A stretch of 64,000 nucleotides of DNA from Amaurobius ferox (Eukaryota > Arthropoda > Arachnida > Araneae > Amaurobiidae). Every line of letters starts with the position of its first letter. Positions within the stretch are counted from its first letter, which is position 1. The notes beneath the pieces are model-generated. The model saw nothing but the letters and a program-made list of their open reading frames with translations, made no database searches and was not told where the DNA came from. Of the stretch, positions 38,828 to 50,254 are shown piece after piece. The translations under genes were made by a program, and so were the position numbers. Location: positions 110,099,776-110,163,775 of the forward strand of contig OX578146.1 in NCBI GenBank assembly GCA_951213105.1. Reading direction: 5' to 3'.

Positions 38828-41487
38828 GTAAGAATCATCATCTCAGACTTATGATGTATTTGGTATACATTGTGGTTGGAAAGATAAACTTTGAATGCTG
38901 TTGCTCAAAATCATAGTGATTATCTTTTATTATTTTAATGCTTTAAAAGTAATAAAAATTTTGTTATTATACGAGAAATATAACGGATGGTTAAAAGCAT
39001 GACAAAAATGATCAGAAATTTGCTCATTAGGAAGTTTATTTATTGAGATGTAAAGTGTATTAGAGAATATTTAAATTCCCTACTGATTTAACAAATTATA
39101 CTCATTAGCGTGTTCTGACCAAAGAACAAACTTGGCGCGACTCAAATAAGGTGAGTAAACAATTTTTGTGTATAATAGTACTAATTATCTACTGCATTCT
39201 CAAATTTTAGCATTGATGCAAAATTCTTTATTGTTCTGGTATCGTCTGGTATTTCTCATTTTTGAAGTGTAATGTATGCATACGAATATAAATGAATTTT
39301 TCAATAATAAAAAATAATACTTTATATAGGGACAGATTCATGCTTATATTCTGTATCAGTAATTTGTAATGCATGGAGAGTGAATATTGAATCTTCTATT
39401 CAACTGAAACTCATGAATGTTAATGAAAGTCATGAAAGTCATGAATGTCATGAGCTCTTAACACATGCCAGATAAACTACCTTGTCAATGAAACCATTAT
39501 CAAGTGGAGAAGAATGTCAAGTTTTCGAGTGTATTAATCGTACTAAAGTAAAGCTCCATCCAATAGTTTGTCAAAGCAGGTAAATGTTTTACATTTTTTA
39601 AAAATACATTTATCCTCTTATCTTTATTTTACTATAGCTGTATACGATTTCTTCGTGCGGAATCTTATATAATGTTAAGAAACGGAATTCACATCTTGCG
39701 GCGAAATTTTAATATTTGGAGTCATTATAAATACAAATACTCTATATGAAAGGAAATCATGCAGATCTCTGTACTTTGAAAATTCAACCGGGCATTTTTT
39801 TATCTCGAATCTCAGATGCTCAGAAAAATCTCGTTTTCTTTGCTGCCCATGTTGAAGAGCTAATATTTGAAAGCTTTCGAGAAAGCATTTTAAGAATTTG
39901 AAGTAAACTAAAGTTGAGGTGCAAGTAAAGCACACTAAAACTATTACAAAAATATCACTCTTCCCTTAATTCAAGTAAACTAAAGTTGAGGTACACGTAA
40001 ACCACACTAAAATTATAAAAGTATCACTTTTGGCCATTCATTCAAGTAAACGAAATACTTGCAACTCTATTGAAATATGATTTTCAAAGTGCTTGTTAAA
40101 ACAAAACATATTATCATTACAATAAATTCTAAAACAATAAAACAAAATAATTCTAAAACTATAAAATAAAATAATTCTAAAACTATAAAACAAAATAATT
40201 TTAAAACTATAGAACAAAATAATTCTAAACTATAAAAACAAACGTACTATTTTATGTATAGAATATTCTAAAGAAGTTGTTGGAGAAAATACTCGCTATT
40301 TTATATATAGAGTATTCTGAATGATGCTGTTGATAGTATCGAATAACGTAATATTGACATTCAATAAAAAACAAATAATGAAAATTTTGCTACTGATAAA
40401 AATACCTGCAAATTGTATATAGTAGTAATATATGATAGTAATATATGTATAGTAACAATATATGATAATAATGCATGTTTAGTAGTAATATATGACCGTA
40501 ATATATGTATAGTAGTAATATATGAGAGCAATATATAGTAGTAATATGATATTATCCCAAAAGCAGACACGCTTTCAACCAACGTTTTTAACACGACTGC
40601 ATTGAACCTAATTTTACTCGCGTGTTAACTCTTTGGAAACCAGCGAATAATAAAATATCATTTATGAGAAATTTTGCATACTTAAAGTTGAATTTATCGA
40701 GGCTTTAAAATTATAAATAATAATAAAAGATTATGAAAGAATATACTATACAAAATGTTCTAAATTAATATATGGACAAGGCTGGTGCTAAATTAATTTT
40801 TTAAACTGTTCATAACGATGTAAGAAAGGACAGAATTACTTCAGTGGATTTGAAAAAAAAATGAAAACTGGCATTTCCCTAGGTGGCCATATTGCTTCGA
40901 TTTGCCATAAATCTAGAAGTTTCAGACAGGATTCTATCTAAATTTGTAAATTTATAACAAGCTTTTATAATTTAAGCCATGGATATATTGATTTCAATTT
41001 AGATATTTTTTCAATTTCCTTCTGAATGAAAATCTTAAAATTTAAATAAAAAATTTATAATGCACATCTGTCGCACTATAGATAGTTCTGATAGGATATA
41101 GCTTGCATATATAGCAAAATTATATGCAAGGTATTCAATTACAACAATTAGAAATTGTTTTGTTTGGTAATTCCACATGTGTAAGAGTATGGTATGAATA
41201 TATATTCACAAGGATATCTACATCATTTGCTAGTGCTCGTCTTGTATTATATAGAAGTAGATATAATTAATAATTTGTGAATATTTATGGGAATGCATTT
41301 TTACGCGTTGAATTACAGATAGCATATGTAAAATAAAAATGGATAAAATTCGATTTAGGCAGTATATGTAATCTACCAAGTGGGAATATTTTTTGCAAAG
41401 GTTGAACAAGTTTGCTTGTTTCTATTGTTAGTTATAATGCATATCGTTGTATAAATAGAAACTTTAGAATTTTAGTTCTGAATATTA
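38828..41487 (+). other. Inter-cassette spacer 1 with small tandem repeats
   Basis: Contains a roughly 72-bp direct duplication (39901-39972 and 39973-40045, AAGTAAACTAAAGTTGAGGT), a 24-25 bp tandem array (ATAATTCTAAAACTATAAAA, about 40115-40240) and a TAGTAGTAATATATGA-type array (about 40420-40550). No exon was recognised. Confidence 0.7.
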
Positions 41488-41503
41488 TCAATATGTGGCG
41501 CTG
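41488..41503 (+). promoter_or_regulatory. Cassette 2 promoter element, CTCF-core-like
   Basis: TCAATATGTGGCGCTG, 224 bases before the cassette 2 ATG, in the same orientation as the elements before cassettes 1 and 3. A second shared block, CGCCATGTT, follows at 41551. A TCAGTG initiator-like sequence lies at 41507-41512. Function is inferred. Confidence 0.55.
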
Positions 41504-41727
41504 CTAGTCAGTGTATTATTTATCGCAAATGCCATTTAAAGAAGTATGAACGCCATGTTTGAGACCGCTCACAGTGTATTTACAGTTTTCAAGGAATCAG
41601 GCTCTAAATATTTGTCAGCAAATAAGTTCTATAGTATGTGTTTGTATAAAATCCATCAAATTTATTTATAATATTTTAAATTAAGTGTACATGTAGCAAT
41701 CGCATTGTGTAAAAAAAAACCTTCAAT

Positions 41728-41788
41728 ATGATTATTCTTCGTCTTATCATCACCATATACGCGTTCCTGCTTGGAATATGTTTAGCAG
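41728..41788 (+). CDS. sDscam: Cassette 2 exon 1: signal peptide
   Basis: An ATG opens 20 codons plus one base, leader MIILRLIITIYAFLLG followed by a small-residue cleavage-like end (ICLAG), donor GCAG|GTAAGT in phase 1. It is a textbook hydrophobic signal peptide. An upstream ATG at 41555 would encode only a short unrelated uORF, so this start is preferred. It belongs to the same leader-exon class as those at 21391 and 56073. Confidence 0.8.
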
Positions 41789-44395
41789 GTAAGTAAAAAT
41801 TCTATATATTTGTACTACAACGAGTATATTGGGTTAGTTAATTTCCATTTGATTTCAAATTAATGCTTTTGTATGTTTTGTTGAATTTAGTACGATAAAC
41901 TCACACAATTATACAGACTATGTTATATATGCTATTACAACGCCTGCAAATATGTCGTTATAAATATAAACTTTTATTTTCAGAAATATTGGATTTTTGT
42001 TTAATATGCAAACAAGAAAAATTATTTTACATTCATATTAATATAACTCAAACTATTGATACTTTGTCTTTCATAAAACTTGCAAAGAATTGCTCAGAAT
42101 TTCAACTAAAATGTTTTGTTACTTTTGCATAAAACGCATACTTGTTATGTAATGTCTAACGAAATTTTGTTTCTAAAGTTAAGCAATACAAAATGTATAT
42201 TGATAATTTGATATTATTTATTATTAATACACTGTAAAATTATTTTTTAAATTATCTACTTCTATATAAGAGTCATTGTATGTTTGTCGAAATATACTTC
42301 ATTGACGGTGGAGTTTTTCTCATGTATAATATTTCAGTTTAAAACATCTTTTTAAGCTGAATGTATTGTGTTCTTCATTATGAAACTTGTATAAAGTTTT
42401 TTATTCAAGCTAATGCACAATGATGTAGTACATACTAATTTGGTATATTACCATGACTAGAATAATTTATATAAATGTTAAGTTAAAAGAATATTTTATG
42501 TACATATTAATTGTCTTCATTTTTATTACTATTTGTCCAGATAACTAAAAGTATCTTGATTTGCACGTAAAAATTAGTTTTTTATTTAATGCAACGTGGA
42601 ATGTGTTATGTGAAACTTTCACAAAAAATTATTATATTCCATGCTAGCTATCTATAAATACGTCTAAAATATTCTAAATACGTGGCAAAACGTCTTTAAG
42701 AAATTATTAGAATAATATATGTTATTTTTAAAACATGGTTGTCTTTCGACTTTAATGAAAATATTTGATCGGGAATTGTGTCTCATGTTTTTAAGGTATA
42801 GAAAACATTTTTAAAGATATTGAACACGAATTTATATGTAATTTAGAGATCTCTATTAAAGCACGGGTGTCAAACTCAGTCTTGTAAAGTGCCAATTTTT
42901 CTTTCAAAGTATATCAGCGGGCCGGGATTCAATTTAACACTAATTTGATATTAAAATATTTCGTTTAAATTTAAAACATTCATCAAAATTGAAATGGTGT
43001 AAGTCATAACGGTTAAAAGCGTAAACAACATAGAAAAAAACAATCGCAGGGCGGGATTCTTATGTCAAACTAGCCAAGCAGGAATACTACATTATAATAT
43101 GGGTTGCTCAATTTAAAAAGAATACGTACCTGTGACAGAGCGAAACATGGCAACAGGCATCTGTAATCTGTAGCTATGTACTCAATATATAGAAAAACTA
43201 TTCATGTAATTCGAGTATTACTAACTGAGGTCGCGGGTCGTATTTAAATTCCCGGGGGTCGCTCATGGCTTGAGGGCCGTATCTTTGGCATGCCTGTAAT
43301 AAAGCAAACTGTAATAAGCCTGTAATAAGTTCAACAGTAATTAAATTCTCACGTTTTTAGACTTAATTGGTTATTTCATTTTTTTGCCTACATGCTATAT
43401 CTTACAGATAAGAGTTTTGTTCAGATCTTATATAAAATATAATTTTATTAACCTATTGAAGTAGTTAGTGTCTAATAAACATACTGCGTTATTTAAGTTT
43501 CGCAGATTTCTTTAGGAAGGAATATTAGAAACTACTGAAAAGTTCAGTTGGCAGCACCGTAGCAAGGATAGAACGAGCGGTGCCACCGCACTATGTGCCG
43601 AATCGATTTGGAGGCGCCGTCCCCCCCTTTCCATACGGCATATAGGAAAAAAGGTACAGTTAAAATTAATTTGCACAAGGCGCCAAATAAAGTTGCTGTG
43701 GAGTTGTTTGTTCGTGCTTAACTACAGAGAAATTCCTTCAGAAAGTTCTATCAATTTCAATTTATTATATTTCAATATCTGCAAAGCTTTATAGAATGAT
43801 TTAGTTTTCAAACTTTTATAATAATTTAATAAAATAGTTAAAGAATTTATAGAATAAATCAGATTGATTTAATGATTTTACTGTAAGTAGAAAACAGCTG
43901 TAAGAGCAGAAGTTTTCCTATATTACTGCTAAAAACGGCGTTTACTTATTCAAACGAAAGTTAGTCATGCATTAATTTGTTTTAAAAAGACAGCTGTAAT
44001 ATGCCTTTTGGTGTTTTAAAAACATGTCTATTTTAAAAGTAGTTGATTAAAAATGTCTGGTTCTTCAAGTGCTATTGATCCCCTTCAGCAGAAATATCAC
44101 CGGATAGCCTCAAAAATTTCAATTTCAATTAAAAAAATAACTGCTACTTAAAAGTATTAGCCAGAATCACATCAAATCTAGAGTATTTCCTAATGGTAAT
44201 GAAATAGGTTGTGAGTAAAATTTTCAGAAAGATTAGTGATAAATTCACGAAAAAAATATATATCTAGACTCTCTTTCAGACTGTTGTAAATAGCAGACAT
44301 TAACGGACACTTTTTAACAGTGTAAATTCATCTGCTGTTTTATAATGCACAGATCTTGAGTTTCATGTACAATATATGGACTTACAATTTTATAG
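41789..44395 (+). other. Cassette 2 intron 1 (2607 bp)
   Basis: Mostly AT-rich, with one hAT-like miniature element (42862-43296). A more GC-rich stretch at 43550-43690 is unrecognised. Confidence 0.7.
42854..43304. mobile_element. hAT-like non-autonomous element
   Basis: The element spans 42862-43296 (435 bp). It starts CACGGGTGTCAAACTC and ends GAGGGCCGTATCTTTGGCAT then GCCTG. These ends match the widely dispersed CAGGGGTGTCAAACTC-type hAT family. The 8-bp flanks TATTAAAG (42854-42861) and TAATAAAG (43297-43304) agree at 7 of 8 positions. No transposase frame. Confidence 0.75.
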
Positions 44396-44677
44396 AACTT
44401 CCTAAAATCAAGAAATTCAGCTTTGACGAAAATATTAAAGAGGGTGACGATACATCGGTTACGTGTTTTGCAACCTCTGAAATAAAACCGATACGGTTTC
44501 AGTGGATGAAAGACGGCAAAATGATTTCTGATGAAAAGAACATGAGAACGGAAGGTGGTTCAAGCGTTTCTGTCCTTGTAATTGATTCTGTGCAGTTATC
44601 TGACAGTGGAAATTACACGTGCATTGCAAAGACTGCATCTGGACAGGACAGATTCAGTGCTCATCTGAACGTCAAAG
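44396..44677 (+). CDS. sDscam: Cassette 2 exon 2: variable Ig1 domain
   Basis: 94 codons, phase 1 in and out, acceptor ACAATTTTATAG and donor AAAG|GTAAGC. The peptide begins ELPKIKKFSFDENI. The Ig signature is C24 (TSVTC), W37 (RFQWMKDG) and DSGNYTC with Y74 and C76. One NYT sequon is present. The first dozen residues and the EGD block closely match the cassette 3 Ig1, implying a more recent duplication of those two cassettes. The role is the same as the cassette 1 Ig1: a membrane-distal recognition domain of one alternative isoform. Confidence 0.9.
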
Positions 44678-45198
44678 GTAAGCGTATCCTTATTAAATGT
44701 ACTGAAGTAGTGTAAATAAGACTACGCTCGTCACTAATCCATCACTAGTAATGTCACAGACAGTAAAATAGATCTTAGTACAGACAGTTGAGAGACTTTC
44801 TGGGCCAGAATTTTGAGGTTTTCCTAGGGTGAGGTTTCCTAGGTACTTTATACATTCTGATCATTTTACCTTTGTCTTATATGAAGCAGCATGATTTAAT
44901 TTTTCTTTCGTTGATTATAAAAATTAAATTATTTTTATACAGAAACTCTTGGTATTAACATGGTTTTCATTTTTTTTTTTAAATAAGACCTTATGTTAAA
45001 TTACTTTTATTTATTGTATAGAGAAATTATAGTTCTTCTAAAACTTTTAAGACATTAAGAGATTTTGACGAAAAGTGACTATTTCATATTTCTTGAACAC
45101 ATCTAAAACTCTTTTGTAATGATGTGTGTGTATGTCTGGTTATAAAGTGTAGACAGGATGACTCAAGAAAAAAATAAAATACACATATCACTGAAATG

Positions 45199-46199
45199 TA
45201 CACTCACGAACAATGGAAGTTGTGCACCAAGAAGAAAACATGGTACAATTGCGAAATGATGTAAATAGCTAGTGGGCGGGCTGGTAAGCAAATGATCTCA
45301 GTCTAGTGTGATTGCGCATGACCATACACCCGTGAGTGGGCCTGCAAGCATGAGCCAGTGGCCTTATAAACCGGCGTGTAGTCGACGCCCCATCAATGCG
45401 AGAAGCTTCGACCGATGCAAGCACGAGTACGAAGTGAAAAGAATGGTGGGTAGATACCAGAAACGTCGATATACGCAACTGACGGACTTCGAGAGAGGCC
45501 TGATCATCTGGCTGAAAACCGTAGGGTGGTCAGCGCGCCGGATTGCCCGTCACGTTGATCGTTCGGAATATACCGTCCGAAGGTGTTGGGAGCACTGGTC
45601 ACGAGACGCCACCCAGACACGGACCAGGCATATCACGAGTAGAGATGATCGTGCGGCAGGCACATATAGAGTCCACTGTCCCCCTATCCGCGATACAGGC
45701 ACACGTAGCGGCTCCTGTGCGCCCACGAATCATATCTAGATGCCTGAAGGAAGCGAGTCAGCGATCCCAGCATTCCTTACGTTTGCTGCTTTTAACACGG
45801 GAACATCGGTGGCCCCGGTTGCACTGGTGCCGGGCCATAGCAACGTGGAACGCCATAAATTGGCGATGTGTGGTGTTTAGAGGCCAGTGCCGCTTCGTTT
45901 TGGGGACCGATGATCAGTGTGTCTGGGTGTGGAGGTCCCCTGCACAACGCTACAATCCCAACTTCGCTATGGAGCGCCACACCACCCCCAATGCAGGCAT
46001 CATGGGCTGTGGAGCCATAACCTATGACAGCTGATCCGCGGTGCGATGCGCTATTGTGGATGACAGCACTGTGTACCACAGCTCCCTCTGTATGTGTTCT
46101 GCTGAGCTGTTTTTGTGATCATGTATGTCATTCCATCAATAAAATTTCAGGTCCATTCTCTTCCTTCATGGTGCGCAACTTTCATTGTCAGTGAGTGTA
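45199..46199 (+). mobile_element. Tc1-like element with 30-bp TIRs
   Basis: The left end TACACTCACGAACAATGGAA... (45199-45228) pairs with the right end (46170-46199), whose reverse complement starts TACACTCACTGACAATGAAA. TA target dinucleotides form the outermost bases of both ends. The roughly 1.0-kb length is shorter than a full 1.4-1.6 kb Tc1 element, consistent with loss of the 3' half of the transposase. Confidence 0.85.
45443..46034 (+). pseudogene. Tc1-like transposase, frameshifted and truncated
   Basis: The natural start is ATG at 45443. The N-terminal helix-turn-helix is clear (QLTDFERGLIIWLKTVGW, then ARRIARHVDRSEYTVRRCW). A frameshift near 45630-45650 moves the reading to the next frame (IVRQAHIES... 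to GIMGCGAITYDS), ending at the TGA at 46032-46034. The first catalytic aspartate block, normally like FSDESRF, reads FRGQCRF, so the acid residue is lost. The second Asp block (QQDNA type) and the Glu block are absent. It cannot be an active enzyme. Confidence 0.85.
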
Positions 46200-46399
46200 T
46201 GTGTAGATACACTATCCAAAAGAAAACTATATATACTTTTGCATACTGGATCACAAATTATTTAAAATTTAAGATAATGGTATTATTCTTTATGGAGGTT
46301 TACAATCATCATCCCCGTAACAAAGTTTGTAAGTCTAATTCGAAAAAATCAAAATACTTCATTAATGATAGAATAAACAGTTGATAAAATTTATCAACC

Positions 46400-47230
46400 G
46401 ATTTTGAAGGCAAAACAGGGGGTATTCTTCAGTAGTATAAATGAGCCAGAGCAGTCATAAGTAGAGAACTTGGGTGCCTGAGTTTTCTAGTTTGGTTGAG
46501 GGAGACCCTACGTTTGTTAATCAAGGAAGGGACGAATTGTCCGGGTTTCTCTGGCAACCTCACTAGTTGGCAGTGTGCTAGCCGTTGCAATTGCAGTAAA
46601 ATAGGTAATTTGCTTTGTAGTCTTTTGCAGAGTGGGGTCCCGAAAAGCGTACACATCTCAGTGGCAGTGTACAGACTTGAAAGTATCCGTTACAGCTTTA
46701 GCACTGGGAAGCAAAGTCTTTCCTACCTGTTGTTGTTGTTGAGACCCAGACCATCTGACCTACCAGAAAGGTATAAGGTAGCTGTTTGGACGGGCGGGAA
46801 GTGCCACCCAATTTAGACCAGAACCCAGTGGGGGAGGCATCCACAGGGACTGTACCCTCCTTCCCCTTCCAATAACCTCTTGGAAGGACTTACGGACTCA
46901 CATGTTTAACGTGATCGTACTCCGCATGAACACGGCGGCAGTTGTGGCAGCGTGCAAATCCAGCGCACAAACCACCCGGCTACCGCGCCCGAAAATATGC
47001 CTTTCCTACTTGTGTAGGACATTTGATTTACTTCATATACTTACTCCGTTTTAGAGCTGCAGGTAAAAGAGGGGTGTTTACTCCCTCGCTGGGTCGGTCG
47101 TGTATTACTAAGGACTGGTAAACCCAATTTCACCACAATACTCGTAATATTTTAAATTTTGGTGGCCATTGGTAGCCCTCTAATTATAATTTTGAATGGC
47201 CGGTCTTCCTTAAGGTTGAAAGTTTTGAAT
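46400..47230. other. Unclassified GC-richer segment, retroelement-like
   Basis: Its base composition is clearly higher in GC than the surrounding intron and it is interrupted by a SINE with TSDs. Weak open frames occur on both strands (for example 46496-46816 plus, 46429-46656 minus) without a recognised domain. It may be the untranslated end of the same retroelement as the relic at 47230-48180, but this is a guess. Confidence 0.3.
46718..47012 (-). repeat. SINE, minus strand, with target-site duplications
   Basis: Body about 46730-47000 with the tail (TTGTTGTTG on the plus strand) at the left. It matches the 10.9 kb and 25.3 kb copies (GTGCCACCCAATTTAGACC, ACATGTTTAACGTGATCGTA). The flanks CTTTCCTACCTG (46718-46729) and CTTTCCTACTTG (47001-47012) agree at 11 of 12 bases. 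Like the 10.9 kb copy it lacks a B box, but it has no 5S head. Confidence 0.88.
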
Positions 47231-48180
47231 TGGATTCCAGTCCTTTTTAAATGGTTAGTGCATTCTCTGAAATGAGCTTCAATTTTGACTTAACATTTAA
47301 AAAAAATTCCTTCAATTTACTAGAAATGCCAGGGACTTTTCTTTCAAGGCTGTATACGGTCGCCGGCCAATCAGATTTCATGACATTGATCAGCAGGGGG
47401 AGGCCGAAGAAGGGGTTTTGCACTGAGACCGGGGGTCGTCCTTTCCGGTACCGTTTTTATTCGGCTGCGAAGTAAAATCCAGAGATCCTGATTTAATGGC
47501 TGCTGTAATTTTAAATTTCTCCTTATGGTACGTTGGAACCTTTGTGCTCTGCTGTACTTTACTTATGAGAAAACCCTTTTGTATCAACTCTACTTCTTTT
47601 AGTATGGTTATCACTTAAGATTCTCTTTTTAGTTTTTCTATTCTTATCCACGTGGGAGGCATTATTTGCAGGTGCTTTTGAATTTAGGTTAAGATTTTAT
47701 ATGCTTTTGGTGATCTCGTACGCAGACGTATCCACGTGCGGGATTTTAGGAGTCTCTACAGTACCATAGAGTTTACATTTCTATTTATATTATCCTTACA
47801 ATCAGAATTAATATTATCAGTCTCGGAGGTTTGGGGGATCTCTTTACAACAAGCGGAGGGGGACTATAAAGAAGACTAATCTTACCCACACCAATATAGT
47901 TATCCATCCTATCCAAATCTGCTTTCATTTTACTACATTGAATCTTGAGCTCCGAGAGAGTCACTTTATCCTAAGCGACTTTTGTTACGGCGGTACTTCA
48001 ATAGTTGTATTTGATGATTCAGTTCCAGACATTTTATTTTCAAGATTAAGTACCTCCTCATGGGTAATACTACATTCAGTTTGCATGGGAGGGGGATTCC
48101 TCAGTATTCACAACAATATCTACTCCAGCGCTATTAGGACTTCGTATTCTAACGTGTTGGCTTGGTGAGAGACCAGTAAA
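47230..48180 (-). pseudogene. Probable LINE ORF1 (gag-like) relic
   Basis: Read on the minus strand with frame changes, it gives a lysine-rich tract (KTKKRILSDNHTKRSRVD near 47600) and upstream pieces such as TECSITHEEVLNLENKM (near 48050) that look like the coiled-coil and basic part of a jockey-type LINE ORF1. There are many stops and no zinc-knuckle that I can confirm. The longest intact piece is 47390-47614. The assignment is tentative. Confidence 0.35.
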
Positions 48181-48554
48181 AACGTGACCTTTCAGTTCGG
48201 TGTACAGCACCGAATCCTGGACAAAATATACTCAAATAGAAGAAAGAGAGGGGCTTATATTCCAAAGACCTCGATTAAGAGCTCACCCGAGAGAGCTAAT
48301 CAGAAAGTAGAACGAGGAATAGTCCATCCAATCCAAAACAAGAAGTAATACATGAGAATGGTATGCTCCAAAACACAACAGGAATAACCCGACAAGACGA
48401 GGCAAGTCTGAACAAGAATTAATGAGACCCAATAAGACAAAAAATAAGTTAAAAACGATACAAAAGGTAAGGAATGAAACAAAGAAAGTGGGGAAAAATT
48501 ACAGAGTATTCCGCTAGATCGCAGAGAAAAATGGAGTATTGGTCAAGTCATTAA

Positions 48555-48897
48555 CTAAATTGCTAGAATTTTTATGGATATTGAAGACTTCAAAGAAGTT
48601 AAACTCATAGATTGCCGTGAAGTGTTGTATGATCCTTGCTGAAAACACCCAGAATGGTCGTCAAAATGATGGTAATGTTGAGTTACTGACGATTTATTAA
48701 ATTCCTGTTTTCTGACATAGTTTTCATGTCCCTTAATACGAAATTTTAAAGCACTTTTAGATTGACTAATATAAGAAAGACCACACTGGTAAGACATAAT
48801 GTAAATGCCCCAAATATTAGAAATTTCTAAGGGATCTTTAAGAATAAAAAGTCTGAGTGTGTTAAAATGTTTAAACGCAATATTGCATTTGAATTTT
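48555..48897 (-). pseudogene. Penelope-like element, C-terminal GIY-YIG endonuclease fragment
   Basis: The minus-strand frame starts KFKCNIAFKHFNTLRLF, passes through WGIYIMSYQCGLSYISQSKS and ends about 30 residues past QHYHHFDDH. The GIY...CGLSYISQ arrangement followed by a basic helix (ALKFRIKGHE) is the GIY-YIG nuclease pattern found at the C-terminus of Penelope-like retroelement proteins. The second tyrosine motif reads YIS instead of YIG. The reverse transcriptase part is absent or unrecognisable upstream. It is a remnant, not a host gene. Confidence 0.65.
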
Positions 48898-49188
48898 TTT
48901 TAAGGATTTTAACAATTTGCTAAATGATTGCTGAAATCCTTAAAAAATTAATAACCTTAATACGCGAAGAAATAATACTCTTTCTATATTGGTTGTTGTA
49001 GTGAGACTAAAATTTCAGTTGAAAATTTTTTATTTATCACTTTGATTATCAGTACTAATACAAAATCTTAATTAACTGTAACCAGGCATGAGTCACAATA
49101 TTCAATTGATAAAATTTATCACTATGATATATTACTTTCTTTATTGTGATACGTTTTGTTTTAAATTATTATATTTCTCTCTACTTAG

Positions 49189-49308
49189 CTCCTCCAAAAT
49201 GGTTAGTTGATCCAAAAAGTATTGTAACACAAGTTGGAGATTCAGTTACAATAAACTGCATAGCTTCAGGCTCACCTACTCCCAAAATTTCTTGGAAAAG
49301 AATATCAG
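49189..49308 (+). CDS. sDscam: Cassette 2 exon 3: first half of Ig2
   Basis: 40 codons, phase 1 in and out, acceptor TCTCTCTACTTAG and donor TCAG|GTATTA. The peptide begins APPKWLVDP, has VGDSVTINC with C24 and GSPTPKISW with W36. It matches the cassette 1 exon at 33187 in its APP start, cysteine and tryptophan spacing and exon boundary. It carries the A-C strands of Ig2; the partner exon is 52462-52623. Confidence 0.88.
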
Positions 49309-50254
49309 GTATTATGAACTAGTATTAGTCCGTTTATGTATAATGTATCGTTCTCACGTAATATGTACTGTTACATTAATAAGATAATAGTAAATACCTT
49401 AAACTTGAGATATATTTTAGCTGAACGTCATAATACGAGTATTAGCCTAGTTTGCGCTTTACCTAGTTCTATGCCCAGCGTGGTTAATGTTTGTCATCCA
49501 GATAGCACATTTACCCAAATAGCTTTTTATACTTTCAATCAAATGACACAAACACGCAAACATGTTAACTGATTAGAAGTATCTGACGCAATTGTCAACA
49601 CTTGCTACAACACTTCATCGGTTAATGTGACTAGTCTATATTCTGCTTTCAGTACAACTGCACAATATAACAATTTCGTTTTAATTCCATTACAGGTAAA
49701 ACGCATCTCGACACACGGTCAACTTTTGTTCTGATCACATGTAACACGGTACGCCTATTTTGGAGATTCTAATACTTAACTTACTTTCAACACTTACTTT
49801 GTTCACTAGAAAGGAAGTATGTGGTGTAATTTTGAAAAGGCAAGCCTTGGGCTAAATATATCTTTCGCTTAACACGGTATTTTTTGCCTAGCATTCTCTT
49901 GTTCCGGGATTTATGTGATAAACGAAAAAAAAATTTTTTTACGTTAGTATAGTGTTTGTTGGAATGCCACTTAAACAGCTATTAAAGTAAACATTACATT
50001 CGTGTTTAATATTGCTATTACTAATAATATTAAACACGAAGTAGCCTAAAGCAATCTAAATGAGAAATAGGATGATTTCTCAATATGATTGTACTATACA
50101 CTCTTAAGATAAAAAATCGACTCACCAAGAAAGAATTATCCAAATGGGACAAAATTTGGTACATGTAATGTGGATGTACAGAAAAAGAAATGATTAGAAT
50201 TACAAAACAATTGGATGATTTATTGCACTGAAAGATCTACACAAAGTGAGTACG

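Larger units (their letters stand above)
44678..49188 (+). other. Cassette 2 intron 2 (4511 bp)
   Basis: Contains a decayed Tc1-like element (45201-46197), an unclassified GC-richer segment (46400-47230) holding a SINE, a probable LINE ORF1 relic (47230-48180) and a Penelope-like GIY-YIG remnant (48555-48897). Confidence 0.7.
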
